Origin: Roseburia zhanii
GTDB lineage: Bacteria; Bacillota; Clostridia; Lachnospirales; Lachnospiraceae
Assembly (NCBI RefSeq): GCF_014287635.1
Contig: NZ_JACOPH010000005.1
Location: forward strand, 124,001-188,000
DNA: 64,000 nucleotides
Reading direction: 5' to 3'
Position numbers and translations under genes: made by a program. The notes under the pieces are model-generated. The model ran no database searches. It was not told the origin of the DNA and saw nothing but the letters and a program-made list of their open reading frames with translations. Positions 17,283-26,052 of the stretch are shown in pieces; the first letter of the stretch is position 1; every line of letters begins with the position of its first letter.

Positions 17283-17528
17283 TTAAAAATTTATTTCGCA
17301 ATTCCGGATATATCCACATTTACAGGTTATAGTTGTCCGTTCGCCTCCCGGTGTTGTATAAATCTCTGGATGTTCTTGACATTTTGGGCATATTACGCTT
17401 ACCTTCCCGTATGTATACTGCTCTAGTCTGGCTTGATTTGCTAATTCAATTGATTCTTCTGTTATCTCAAAATACATTTCTTGCTCCGTCTGATTAACCA
17501 TAAATTCTTCTTTCATCAATTCATCCAC
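17283..17528 (-). CDS. Small zinc-ribbon-like protein
   Basis: An 81-residue soluble protein whose C-terminus carries a zinc-ribbon-like pair, CPKCQEHPEIY and TITCKCGYIRNC. The first possible start is a GTG (17528) that overlaps the stop of the upstream coiled-coil gene; an ATG lies four codons later, and neither has a convincing ribosome site. It may be made by coupled translation or as the second half of a fused protein through slippage at the A12 tract (see that feature). Function unknown; lies in the accessory island 17-20.5 kb. Confidence 0.55.
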   Translation of the reverse strand: MDELMKEEFMVNQTEQEMYFEITEESIELANQARLEQYTYGKVSVICPKCQEHPEIYTTPGGERTTITCKCGYIRNCEINF

Positions 17529-17796
17529 TTTTATTACACTGTTTTTTTTTTTTGAATTTTTCGACTTCTTCTTCCATCTTCTTCAACTGTTGAATCATTT
17601 CCTGTATCTGGTCAATAATCTCCATGAGCAGTTTACCGTTGATATTTTCTAGTCCGGCCATTTTGTAATACTGATTTAATTCCTCAAAATTTTTCTGCAC
17701 ATTCTGAATCTTCTTTTCTAATATCTTTCCAGTTTCATCTACATTTTGTAAAGTTATGTCTTCACTTAACTGTAGCTTTTTCTCCGTCAGTTGCAT
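17521..17796 (-). CDS. Small coiled-coil protein ending at a poly-A tract
   Basis: A 91-residue, charged, almost wholly helical protein; heptad-like spacing runs through residues about 5-83 (KILEKKIQNVQKNFEELNQ, then IIDQIQEMIQQLKKMEEEVEKF). The ATG at 17796 follows GAGGAAA. The last residues are encoded by twelve consecutive A followed by a short unstructured end (KKKKQCNKSG). One base fewer in the tract would fuse it to the zinc-ribbon frame immediately downstream. No family recognised. Confidence 0.6.
   Translation of the reverse strand: MQLTEKKLQLSEDITLQNVDETGKILEKKIQNVQKNFEELNQYYKMAGLENINGKLLMEIIDQIQEMIQQLKKMEEEVEKFKKKKQCNKSG
17542..17553 (-). repeat. Homopolymer tract (12 A on the coding strand), possible slippage site
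   Basis: Twelve T on the plus strand, i.e. A12 in the coding strand near the 3' end of the coiled-coil gene. Eleven A would read K-K-K-N-S-V-I-K-V-D-E-L and join the downstream zinc-ribbon frame without a stop. Slippage at such tracts during replication or transcription is well known. Confidence 0.6.
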
Positions 17797-17848
17797 TTAT
17801 TTTCCTCCTCAAGTTTCTATATCATGTTCTGAAGTGAACCAACCCCTT

Positions 17849-18040
17849 TTAACCTTTCTTCCATACCGTCTTAGAACCAAATCCTGCCTTTTTAAACAGC
17901 TTTTTGTATGCCTTATACCTGCTCTTTGGCACGGTTATCTTTGCCTTACTGCCGATCGAAGTAACCTTATAGGTCTTTCCACGGTATTTTACTGTTGCCG
18001 GAATGATCAAAATAATATTCGAAAGTATTGCTTTTAGTAG
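17849..18040 (-). pseudogene. Remnant of a BspA-like leucine-rich repeat surface protein
   Basis: The minus strand encodes IPATVKYRGKTYKVTSIG, the typical opening of a BspA-type (Treponema-like) leucine-rich repeat array, joined directly to a typical C-terminal end, KITVPKSRYKAYKKLFKKAGF, and a stop at 17849. All the repeats between are missing, and no start or signal peptide is attached. It looks like an internally deleted 3' fragment of a secreted protein gene. Confidence 0.6.
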
Positions 18041-18061
18041 GTTTTCTGTTGCACGTTTAGT

Positions 18062-18275
18062 TATTCTCCACCACATCCTTCGGCTCAAGCTCAAACGCTG
18101 CAATATCCGTCATATACATATCATAAGAAATCCACCACATGATCCGCTGTTGTCATATCAGGTACATAGTAAGTCACACCATCGTAAGTCTTGTAGTCCA
18201 TGTATTTGTCAGTTTTGATCTTATAAGCAGTTGTTACAGAACCATATTTCATGAATTTCTTAAATACCACATTTT
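18062..18275 (-). pseudogene. Fragment of an unidentified gene with a frameshift
   Basis: The minus strand reads KFMKYGSVTTAYKIKTDK, YMDYKTYDGVTYYVPDMTTAD and HVVDFL to a stop near 18128; the reading continues in another frame as YDMYMTDIAAFELEPKDVVENN to a stop near 18060. The two parts together look like the end of one former gene. I do not recognise the family. Together with the leucine-rich remnant it makes 17.8-18.3 kb a graveyard of broken genes. Confidence 0.4.
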
Positions 18276-18280
18276 ATATA

Positions 18281-19228
18281 TTACTTTTTACCAAATAGCT
18301 TATACCAAAAACTTGATTTTATCTTTGTATTTTCTTGCTCTAACATCTTGAATTTCATATCAAGATTAGATAACTTATTCTTATACGAGTTAATATCTCT
18401 GTCAAGCAGTTGTATACGTTCTCTTAGCCCTTTATTCTCATCAATAGCCTGTCCATATAACTTCTTAATCTGATACAGTTCAGCTAATACCTTTTCCTTT
18501 TCTCGCTTTTCATCCTCGTATAGCTTTGTACTAAAATATTTCCTAGATATAGAATCTACTAATAATTTGCCATAAATATACCCAGCATTTTCACCTTCTA
18601 ATTTTTCCGTTATTTCGACAATCTGCTTTTCTTCATCTTCTGCATCACTAAAGTTTTCTCTTATTCGCCACTTGCTAACTGTAAATTCAAAACACGAAAG
18701 TCCTTTCTGCTTCATTTGACTTATCTTTCGACTATCTACCGGATGAGTATCATTGACTTCAATTGCAAGTTGACCTTCCCATTTTTCTACATAAATGGAC
18801 GGTTCTGCTCTCTTGAAATGCACAAGTAAATCTACAATACGTTTACTTCCATCATCCATAATAACAGTTTCTTCCCGTAGTATTTCGTCAGGATATATAG
18901 TTAATGCTTCACCCTTCCATCTAATTTCAAGTCGCTTAATTCTAGAAATACATTCTTTAAAAAATTCATGTCTATAGGATTCTTCACTTCCTTCTCCTTT
19001 ATGTGCAAAATCTGCATTATAATACCGAAAATAACTGTTCTGAACTATACCATTTTTTCCTGTTTGAAAAACCATCCTCACTTTATTTTCTGGTTTTTTA
19101 CAGATACTATATATATTATCCTTGTATATTTCCCAAAGTTTTGGACGATTTTTTTTCCAATCCAAAGCATCCCAAATGGTAATTCTTTTATACTTTCCAT
19201 CTATTAGCAAATCTGCTCTTCTCTTCAA
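18281..19228 (-). CDS. CoiA-like nuclease-fold protein with C-terminal coiled coil
   Basis: A 315-residue protein. Residues about 85-190 resemble competence CoiA-like, PD-(D/E)XK-type proteins: a helix with SYRHEFFKE, then VDLLVHFKRAEPSIYVEKW and LAIEVNDTHPVDSRKISQMKQKGLSCFEF, where the D, E and following K could be the catalytic set. Residues about 235-305 form a coiled coil, ending in SSFWYKLFGKK. The start is TTG at 19228, ten bases after AAGGAG. Low GC and lack of pathway neighbours point to an accessory gene, perhaps defence- or DNA-uptake-related. Nuclease activity is inference. Confidence 0.6.
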   Translation of the reverse strand: MKRRADLLIDGKYKRITIWDALDWKKNRPKLWEIYKDNIYSICKKPENKVRMVFQTGKNGIVQNSYFRYYNADFAHKGEGSEESYRHEFFKECISRIKRLEIRWKGEALTIYPDEILREETVIMDDGSKRIVDLLVHFKRAEPSIYVEKWEGQLAIEVNDTHPVDSRKISQMKQKGLSCFEFTVSKWRIRENFSDAEDEEKQIVEITEKLEGENAGYIYGKLLVDSISRKYFSTKLYEDEKREKEKVLAELYQIKKLYGQAIDENKGLRERIQLLDRDINSYKNKLSNLDMKFKMLEQENTKIKSSFWYKLFGKK

Positions 19229-19268
19229 AAATAGTCATCTCCTTATCCTGTCAGTATAATTTTCCATC

Positions 19269-20522
19269 CTAAAACTCCAGACTATCTGCATGGAGCAGAA
19301 AATATTTCATACCCATGAACACGAACCCTTCCTCATTTCTCCAAGGCTTTTTCGTTCCATTCACGATAACAATTTTCTTAAATGAATCCGGAATATTTCG
19401 GAATGAATTAAGTTCCTGCGTCTGCTTTTCCTCAGAGGTCATATCATAAGCCACTTGAATGTAATATCTCTGACTGCCCTGGTTCACTATAAAATCAACC
19501 TCTAACTGCTTATGAACCCTCTTCCCCTCACTATTTTTTGCAAATACATCCACAATACCAACATCCACATTGTAACCACGCACAAGCAGTTCATTATAAA
19601 CAATGTTCTCCATAATATGCGTCGGTTCCTGCTGTCTGAAATTCAATCTGGCATTTCTAAGTCCAACATCCGAAAAATAGTATTTCAGATTTGCTCCTAC
19701 ATATTTTCTCCCCTTAATATCATACCGATTTGCTTTAGAAATCAAAAATGCCTCTGCCAAATAATCAATATGGTTAGATATCGTTTTGTTGCTATAATGG
19801 ATTCCCTGTTCACTTTTAAAGGTATTTGATATTTTGGTCGGATTGGTAGGTGCTCCAATGGCAGACGCTAGTATATCTACTAAAGTTCCGATTTCATCAA
19901 CATTTTGAATCCTGTTACGCTCTACTACATCCTTGATATAAACATTGGTAAAAATATTTTTAAGATACTCAGCCTTTTGGCGTTCCACAGAGAATTGTGC
20001 CACTTGTGGTAAACCACCGTATGTCATATATTCCTCCCATGCATCATCATAATCTCCATCAAAATCCGCATAGAACTCTGCAAAGGACAACGGATAAATT
20101 CTGATTTCATCTCCTCTGCCTCTAAATTCGGTTACAATATCGCTGGATAAAAACTTAGAATTACTGCCGGTTACATACACATCAACATTACTGATACGAA
20201 GTAAACTGTTCAGCACTTCCTCAAATCGTGGCATAAACTGTACTTCATCCAAAAGAAGATAATACTTCTGGTCATCTTTCATCCGCTCTTTAATATGCTG
20301 ATAACACTTCTTTGGATCTCTCAGCTCCTCATTTTCGATGCCATCCAATGCAATCTCAATGATATGGTCATTATCTACACCACTCTCCAATAAGTATTTC
20401 TTAAACAACACAAATAACAGGAAGGATTTTCCGCATCTCCTGATTCCCGTGATAACCTTAATCATTCCGTTATCTTTTCTTATTTTTAACTGTTCAAGGT
20501 ATGAATCTCTCTTAATCTCCAT
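19269..20522 (-). CDS. AAA ATPase with DUF4143 domain
   Basis: A 417-residue AAA_14/DUF4143 protein. I start it at ATG 20522 (AAGGAG upstream). Walker A is GIRRCGKS at residues 26-33, Walker B is in YYLLLDEVQFMP, and sensor-like VYVTGSNS follows. The C-terminal half has the DUF4143 pattern, including YYFSDVGLRNARLNF and a restriction-like core (ENIVYNELLVRGYNVDVGIVDVF, LEVDFIV, YYIQVAYD). Such proteins are abundant in anaerobes; function is unknown and roles in toxin-like or regulatory systems are speculation. Upstream is its own promoter with an inverted repeat. Confidence 0.85.
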   Translation of the reverse strand: MEIKRDSYLEQLKIRKDNGMIKVITGIRRCGKSFLLFVLFKKYLLESGVDNDHIIEIALDGIENEELRDPKKCYQHIKERMKDDQKYYLLLDEVQFMPRFEEVLNSLLRISNVDVYVTGSNSKFLSSDIVTEFRGRGDEIRIYPLSFAEFYADFDGDYDDAWEEYMTYGGLPQVAQFSVERQKAEYLKNIFTNVYIKDVVERNRIQNVDEIGTLVDILASAIGAPTNPTKISNTFKSEQGIHYSNKTISNHIDYLAEAFLISKANRYDIKGRKYVGANLKYYFSDVGLRNARLNFRQQEPTHIMENIVYNELLVRGYNVDVGIVDVFAKNSEGKRVHKQLEVDFIVNQGSQRYYIQVAYDMTSEEKQTQELNSFRNIPDSFKKIVIVNGTKKPWRNEEGFVFMGMKYFLLHADSLEF

Positions 20523-20559
20523 AATGAAGCTCCTTGTTTTTGTGCGTTGCACTGATTTT

Positions 20560-20597
20560 GGTAATATTATTTTACCACTGAATTATTTTCACTTCAA
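20560..20597 (-). promoter_or_regulatory. Promoter with inverted repeat over the -10, DUF4143 ATPase gene
   Basis: Minus strand TTGAAG (20592-20597), 17-base spacer, TAAAAT (20569-20574). GGTAA and TTACC arms (20560-20576) cover the -10 and could be an operator. The transcript start is about 40 bases before the ATG. Confidence 0.5.
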
Positions 20598-20691
20598 TAT
20601 TCATTACTATTTTTTGTGCATTTACACTTTTTTATGTAGTAGCCATGCAAAAAGGTCTTATTCTTAGAACTTTTACACATTTCAATAACTT
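20598..20691. other. Intergenic DNA between divergent promoters
   Basis: AT-rich spacer between the DUF4143 ATPase promoter and the M20 hydrolase promoter. I see no gene, repeat or stable hairpin in it. Confidence 0.5.
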
Positions 20692-20720
20692 TTGACGAGG
20701 TTTAGAAATCACTTTATGAT
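20692..20720 (+). promoter_or_regulatory. Promoter of the M20 amidohydrolase gene
   Basis: TTGACG (20692-20697), 17-base spacer, TATGAT (20715-20720). This gives a leader of about 130 bases before the ATG at 20855; no known riboswitch was recognised in the leader. Confidence 0.6.
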
Positions 20721-20854
20721 CGCATAATATTGTAACAAAATCAAAAATACTATATTCTATAATAAAGTATAAAATCAATATATCGAAAATCTGACCAGCA
20801 TGACTCAAGCCAGGCAGATTCCGAGAATACATTAGTGAAAGAAGGAGGATATCC

Positions 20855-22084
20855 ATGAATCCAGAAGAACTTTTAAAAGAAGCATCTAATATGCAGGAGG
20901 AACTGACGAAAAACCGTCGTTACCTGCACACACACCCAGAAACAGGTTTTGACCTTACAGAAACAAAAGCCTATGTAAAAAGAGAACTGACAGACATGGG
21001 CTATACCCCAATCGACTGTGGAAAGGCTGGTCTTACTGCTCTTGCCAGTGGCAAAAAAAGCGGCAGGGTATTTTTACTGCGTGCAGACATGGATGCACTT
21101 CCGATCCGGGAAGAAGCTGATGTTGATTTTCCATCAGAGAATGGTAATATGCATGCCTGTGGACATGATATGCACACTTCCATGTTATTAGGTGCTGCAA
21201 AACTCTTAAAACAGCATGAAGATGAGATCCATGGAACCATCAAACTGATGTTTCAGCCGGCAGAAGAAATCTTTGCCGGTTCTAAAGATATGATTGATGC
21301 CGGCGTTTTAAAAAATCCTGATGTCGATGCCGCTCTTATGATCCATGTCATGGCAGGGCTTCCGATGCCTTCCGGTACAGTGATCGTCTGTGATGGCGGT
21401 ATCAGTGCACCTGCTGCCGACTATTTTACTATCCGTATCCAGGGCAAAGGCTGTCATGGTTCCATGCCAAATAACGGTATCGATCCGATCAATGCTGCTG
21501 CACATATCATCACTGCACTTCAGGAGATCCATGCAAGAGAACTTGCACTTTCCGATGAAGCAGTTTTAACTTTCGGTACCATTCATGGCGGTGCTGCTGA
21601 AAATGTCATACCGGACTTTGTAGAACTAGGCGGTACGATCCGTACTTATGATGAAGATGTCCGCAGCTTTTTAAAGAAACGGATGACAGAAATCTCACAG
21701 GGGATCGCAGCAACTTTCCGTGCTTCTGCAAAAGTTTCATTCGGTACAGGCTGTCCGACTTTAAAAAATGACTATGAGCTGTCTTCTTGTATTTCAACCT
21801 ATATGACGGAACTCTTAGGCAAAGAAAAAGCATTTACTGCCGGTGCATTATCTGCCCTCTCAGGTGAGAAAAAGGCTCCGAAAACTGCCGGATCAGAAGA
21901 TTTTGCTTATATCAGTCAGGAAGTGCCTTCCATTATGTTAGCACTTGCTGCCGGAAATCCATCGGAAGGTTACTGTTTCCCTCAGCATCATCCAAAGGTA
22001 AAATTTGATGAAACTGCACTCTCCTATGGAACTGCCATCTATGCTTATGCGGCTCTCCGTTATCTTGCTGATCACAACGTATAA
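20855..22084 (+). CDS. M20 family amidohydrolase (aminoacylase/HipO-like)
   Basis: A 409-residue cytoplasmic metallopeptidase-family hydrolase of the M20D type (N-acyl-amino acid amidohydrolase, hippurate hydrolase, IAA-amino acid hydrolase). Visible features: RRYLHTHPETGFDLTET, RADMDALPI, the metal ligand motif HACGHDMHT, FQPAEE with the catalytic Glu, the dimerisation domain from about residue 190 (GKGCHGSMPNNGIDPI), and a C-terminal metal His in FPQHHPKVKFDE. Ribosome site AAGGAGG. Exact substrate unknown. Monocistronic between its promoter and a bidirectional terminator. Confidence 0.92.
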   Translation: MNPEELLKEASNMQEELTKNRRYLHTHPETGFDLTETKAYVKRELTDMGYTPIDCGKAGLTALASGKKSGRVFLLRADMDALPIREEADVDFPSENGNMHACGHDMHTSMLLGAAKLLKQHEDEIHGTIKLMFQPAEEIFAGSKDMIDAGVLKNPDVDAALMIHVMAGLPMPSGTVIVCDGGISAPAADYFTIRIQGKGCHGSMPNNGIDPINAAAHIITALQEIHARELALSDEAVLTFGTIHGGAAENVIPDFVELGGTIRTYDEDVRSFLKKRMTEISQGIAATFRASAKVSFGTGCPTLKNDYELSSCISTYMTELLGKEKAFTAGALSALSGEKKAPKTAGSEDFAYISQEVPSIMLALAAGNPSEGYCFPQHHPKVKFDETALSYGTAIYAYAALRYLADHNV

Positions 22085-22094
22085 ATTCAGTATC

Positions 22095-22138
22095 AAAAAG
22101 ACAGTGTAAATAGCATTTTGCCATCTACACTGTCTTTC
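22095..22138. terminator. Bidirectional terminator between M20 hydrolase and ilvE
   Basis: AAAGACAGTGTA pairs with TACACTGTCTTT; T-runs on both strands, placed between convergent genes. Confidence 0.8.
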
Positions 22139-22168
22139 TACTTTTATGACATCTATAATCTTATCTTA

Positions 22169-23236
22169 TTATGCATTGATATCTACTGTCCAGCCGTATT
22201 TATCTTCTACATCGCCCCACTGGATTCCTGTCAGATAATCATATAATTTCTGTGTTAATTTACCAATCTCAAAGTTATTTACTTTTACGATATCATCTTT
22301 GTAAACAAATTCACCAACCGGTGAGATAACTGCTGCTGTACCTGTACCGAATGCTTCTTCTAATGTACCGTCATGTCCGGCTTTCATCAGGTCATCTACA
22401 GCAAGATGTGTTTCGTTTACTTTATATCCCCAATCTTTTAAGATATGGATAATAGAATCTCTCGTAACACCCGGAAGTACAGTTCCTTCGATCGGTGCTG
22501 TATAAATCTCTCCGCCGATCTTAAACATGATATTCATGGTTCCTACTTCCTCTACATATTTTCTATGTACACCATCTAACCAGAGTACCTGTGTACATCC
22601 CATCTTCTCTGCTTTTACCTGTCCTAAGATAGAACCTGCATAGTTACCACCGCATTTTGTAAATCCTGTACCACCCTGTACGGCACGTACTAATTCATCT
22701 TCTACTAAGATCTTAACCGGATTGATTCCTTCTGCATAATATGCACCAACCGGACAGCAGATAACCATAAATTTATATTTGCTTGCCATATGTACGCCTA
22801 ATGCTGACTCTGTTGCAAACATGAATGGACGGATATAAAGAGATGTTCCCGGTTCTGATGGTACCCAGTCCTTTTCTACTTTTACTAATTCTTTTACTGC
22901 TTCAACGAACATATCCTCTGGGAATGCCGGCATACAAAGTCTTTCATTTGACTTGATCATACGTCTTGCATTCATTTCCGGACGGAATAACTGGATCTTA
23001 CCGGATTTTGTACGGTATGCTTTCATTCCTTCAAATGTTTCCTGTGCATAATGCAATGTCACACATGCTGGGTCTAAGCTAATCGGCTCATGCGGAACGA
23101 TCCTTGCATCGATCCATCCATCTTCCTTTGTCCAATCCATGACAAACATGTAATCTGTCATATATTTTCCAAATCCAAGATTCTTCTGATCCGGTTTTTC
23201 CTTTAACTGTTCTCTTTTTACAAATCTGATATCCAT
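22169..23236 (-). CDS. ilvE: Branched-chain amino acid aminotransferase
   Basis: A 355-residue fold-type IV PLP aminotransferase of the large BCAT type, the last step of leucine, isoleucine and valine synthesis and first step of their breakdown. Seen: HYAQETFEGMKAYR, FRPEMNARRMIKSNERL, RPFMFATESALGV, TKCGGNYAGSI, and the PLP lysine in RKYVEEVGTMN, then the phosphate-binding GTGTAAVISPVGE near the end. The ATG follows GGAGG. It is 4.5 kb from ilvB-ilvN and separately transcribed. Confidence 0.95.
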   Translation of the reverse strand: MDIRFVKREQLKEKPDQKNLGFGKYMTDYMFVMDWTKEDGWIDARIVPHEPISLDPACVTLHYAQETFEGMKAYRTKSGKIQLFRPEMNARRMIKSNERLCMPAFPEDMFVEAVKELVKVEKDWVPSEPGTSLYIRPFMFATESALGVHMASKYKFMVICCPVGAYYAEGINPVKILVEDELVRAVQGGTGFTKCGGNYAGSILGQVKAEKMGCTQVLWLDGVHRKYVEEVGTMNIMFKIGGEIYTAPIEGTVLPGVTRDSIIHILKDWGYKVNETHLAVDDLMKAGHDGTLEEAFGTGTAAVISPVGEFVYKDDIVKVNNFEIGKLTQKLYDYLTGIQWGDVEDKYGWTVDINA

Positions 23237-23310
23237 AACTTTTACCTCCGATGTGCCTCATGTCCGTTTCTTTCGGACTTTTTGGATTTCTTTTTCATTT
23301 TCTGAAAACC

Positions 23311-23339
23311 ATTATTATACTTTTTTTTCTCAATGTCAA
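23311..23339 (-). promoter_or_regulatory. Possible promoter of ilvE
   Basis: Minus strand TTGACA at 23334-23339 followed, at 16-17 bases, by TAATAA/AATAAT; a TATAAT is also present but only 14 bases away. The rest of the gap back to 23445 has three ACTACA copies (23369, 23401, 23428) of unclear meaning; no T-box or other known leader is seen. Confidence 0.4.
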
Positions 23340-23445
23340 GATTATTCCAAAGGCTTATATGTGCTATAACTACACATTATGGAAAGTCGCATTTGTTCAA
23401 ACTACATGTTATACTTGTAGTATCTTTACTACATATGCATCTGCA

Positions 23446-26028
23446 CTAATCGACACTTTCAAAGAAACTGTCCTGCTCTCCCGTCAATGGGAATGTCAGG
23501 ATCACTTTAAACAGATCTCCGTCAACAATAAGTTCAAATCTGCCCTGCATCAGTTCTGTCAGGCTCTTTGCAATGGAGATTCCCAGTCCGTTTCCTTCGG
23601 TATTTCTTGAACTGTCGCCTCTGACAAACCGCTCCATCAATGCTTCACTGTCAATATTTAAAGCATATTTTGAAATATTCCTGAAAATAATTTTTCCATT
23701 TGTACCATCATTTTCTATATTGACATATGCTCTTGTTGATGCTTGTGCATATTTACAGATATTATTCATCAGATTATCAAAGATCCGCCATAAATGCCTT
23801 GGATCTGCCTGAATATATAAAGGTTCCTTACTGTCCTGCACGATCAGTTCGATCTGACCTGCTTTTAATTTTTCTTCAAATTCTCCGATTGTCTGTGTCA
23901 GCATGACTTTTGCATCACAACGTTCATATGCAACTGCAAGATTTCCGGTAGATGCTTTTGACGCTTCGATCAGATCCTCGATCAGTTTTTTTAATCGTGC
24001 GGACTGCCGGTGTAATACTTCTAGATATTCCTGTACTGTTGTATTATCGATATCTTCTTTTTCTAACAGATCAACATAATTGATGATCGAAGTCAGCGGT
24101 GTCTTGATATCATGCGATACATTTGTGATCAGTTCTGTCTTAAAACGCTCACTTTTCATCCGCTCTGCTACAGCCATTCCAATCCCTTCCTGAATACTGT
24201 TCAGATCTTCTCCATGCTCCTTAAAATCCCAAAACATACGGCTTGTATCGATCTTGCTGTCTACTTCCCCTTTTGCGATCTTTTTTGCCCCTTCTATTAA
24301 ACGGTTTAACTGCAAAAGACAGATCGTGATAAATCCATAGACTGCCACTTTTTCCACAAACCAGAGGAATAACTGTGTATCAGGACTGTAACTGCTTGCT
24401 ACCAGCCCGAAAATTTCCAAAACTGCCAGGATTCCCATGACAAGCCATGCTTTCCATAGAAACGGAAGTGCCTGTGACAGACTATTTCCCATTTTTTTCA
24501 AGCTGCCTAAGATACGGAGAAGCCATTTTTTACACCAGCTTAAGATTCTATAAATCAGTGTATTTCTCCACCATTTTCCCAATTTCAAGCGGACAGACAC
24601 ACTATACAAAAATGAAAATCCTGATATTTCCATAAGAAGGATTGCAAAGAATCCCAGTAAAATTACAAACCGCACCGGCAGTCCATAAGCTGCTTCTGAA
24701 ATAAGGATGCCACACATACAAAAAGCTGTAAATACGATACCTATATACAGATCAAGCGGTATCTTATCCATCTTTCCTTCCACGATCCCGCCAGTTCCCG
24801 TTCTATGTCCTGCTCCGATCATCATCACAGCTAAAGATGCAAAAAATACTACCATACTGACAGCTAAGACCACATACATTCCATAACGCATGGCAAATGC
24901 AAAATCTACGACTGCTGTTAATTCTACAAAGAAATCCTGATCAAACCAGCCTGTGATTTTTCCGAACAGTCCTTGATTAAAAAAACTGCCTGTTGTTTCT
25001 AGCGGCTCATTTACATAAGAAAGTACATAGTACGGTTTTGTGTCCGGAAATTCATACTCATATGTAAGGATCTCACCATTCTGCACCTCATACTCTACAT
25101 ATGTGCTATCATCGTCTGCATACATCTCTGTGCCATAACTTTCCACTGTTGCTGCTTCATCAACGCTTTCTGTCGCACTTTCTTCTGCAACCGCATCTGC
25201 TGTCACACTGATATCATCTTCATATACAGATAAAATTTCCATTCCCATCTGTTCTAACTCATTTGAAGTGAGCACATTGATATCAGAAAGATAATATGTC
25301 ATGCCATCAATCTGGATCATCTTACTGCCGTCTTTCCATGTATAGTTATCACCACTCTTTACCAGTTCTCCTGACAGGTCAATGTTTTTTTCAGTACCGG
25401 TTTCATCAGAAATAAACACCTCTCCTAACTGTCCATAGAATTTTCCATTGGCAAGATAAAATATTTTATCCAAATTTCTGACATAATAACAGGCTTCGAT
25501 CGGGTATGCCTTCTGCTTATAAGATTTTCCATTATTATAAATATAACTGTAACCAAAATAGCTTTTCGAAGATATATAACTCGTATCCTGTCCCATATTG
25601 CAGGAATAAATATACAGCATATCTTCGCTGACCGGTTTATCAAAATTACAGACTTCATAAACATTTGTATCATTCAGGTCGATGTCTTTGATACTGTCTG
25701 TCTGGATCACCCCGTACCGGAAATTCGTCTTTTCAAGTTCTTTCATTGCAAAATCGTCCTGATACTCTGTCATTGCCCAGATTGAATATTTCTGCTGTGC
25801 GGTCTGATAGACTTCCTGCATGACTTCTTCTTTTGTCTGCTCATAAACATCCATATCTTCTATAACAAGAACAGCCAATAAAGAACCTGCCATGACATGA
25901 AGGGATAATACACATAAGATCATTGCTGTGATCCTTGCCCATTTTTTATAACACCATAACTGTTTTTCCTTCGGTTTTTCTTTCTTTCGTTCTGTTTTTT
26001 CTGTTTTATCATGAAATAGTTTCATCAC
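23446..26028 (-). CDS. Membrane sensor histidine kinase, large sensor region
   Basis: An 860-residue histidine kinase. After a basic cytoplasmic start, helix 1 (about residues 33-57) leads to a large extracytoplasmic region (about 58-360) with a very acidic Ala/Glu/Thr stretch. Several membrane helices follow (about 365-580), then a HAMP-like linker and the kinase core: phospho-acceptor His639 in VSHDIKTPLTS, N-box IFDNLMNN near 749-756, and GNGLG at about 812-816. A clear DxGxG box is missing, as in some clostridial VanS/SpaK-like kinases. It is paired with the response regulator 24 bases upstream. Signal unknown. Confidence 0.9.
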   Translation of the reverse strand: MMKLFHDKTEKTERKKEKPKEKQLWCYKKWARITAMILCVLSLHVMAGSLLAVLVIEDMDVYEQTKEEVMQEVYQTAQQKYSIWAMTEYQDDFAMKELEKTNFRYGVIQTDSIKDIDLNDTNVYEVCNFDKPVSEDMLYIYSCNMGQDTSYISSKSYFGYSYIYNNGKSYKQKAYPIEACYYVRNLDKIFYLANGKFYGQLGEVFISDETGTEKNIDLSGELVKSGDNYTWKDGSKMIQIDGMTYYLSDINVLTSNELEQMGMEILSVYEDDISVTADAVAEESATESVDEAATVESYGTEMYADDDSTYVEYEVQNGEILTYEYEFPDTKPYYVLSYVNEPLETTGSFFNQGLFGKITGWFDQDFFVELTAVVDFAFAMRYGMYVVLAVSMVVFFASLAVMMIGAGHRTGTGGIVEGKMDKIPLDLYIGIVFTAFCMCGILISEAAYGLPVRFVILLGFFAILLMEISGFSFLYSVSVRLKLGKWWRNTLIYRILSWCKKWLLRILGSLKKMGNSLSQALPFLWKAWLVMGILAVLEIFGLVASSYSPDTQLFLWFVEKVAVYGFITICLLQLNRLIEGAKKIAKGEVDSKIDTSRMFWDFKEHGEDLNSIQEGIGMAVAERMKSERFKTELITNVSHDIKTPLTSIINYVDLLEKEDIDNTTVQEYLEVLHRQSARLKKLIEDLIEASKASTGNLAVAYERCDAKVMLTQTIGEFEEKLKAGQIELIVQDSKEPLYIQADPRHLWRIFDNLMNNICKYAQASTRAYVNIENDGTNGKIIFRNISKYALNIDSEALMERFVRGDSSRNTEGNGLGISIAKSLTELMQGRFELIVDGDLFKVILTFPLTGEQDSFFESVD

Positions 26029-26052
26029 ACATGCCTCCCGTATGCTGCATTT

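Noticed and set aside
23237..23445. T-box or other amino acid riboswitch ahead of ilvE
   Set aside because: No T-box consensus or terminator pair is present; only a short GTCCG/CGGAC hairpin and scattered ACTACA copies.
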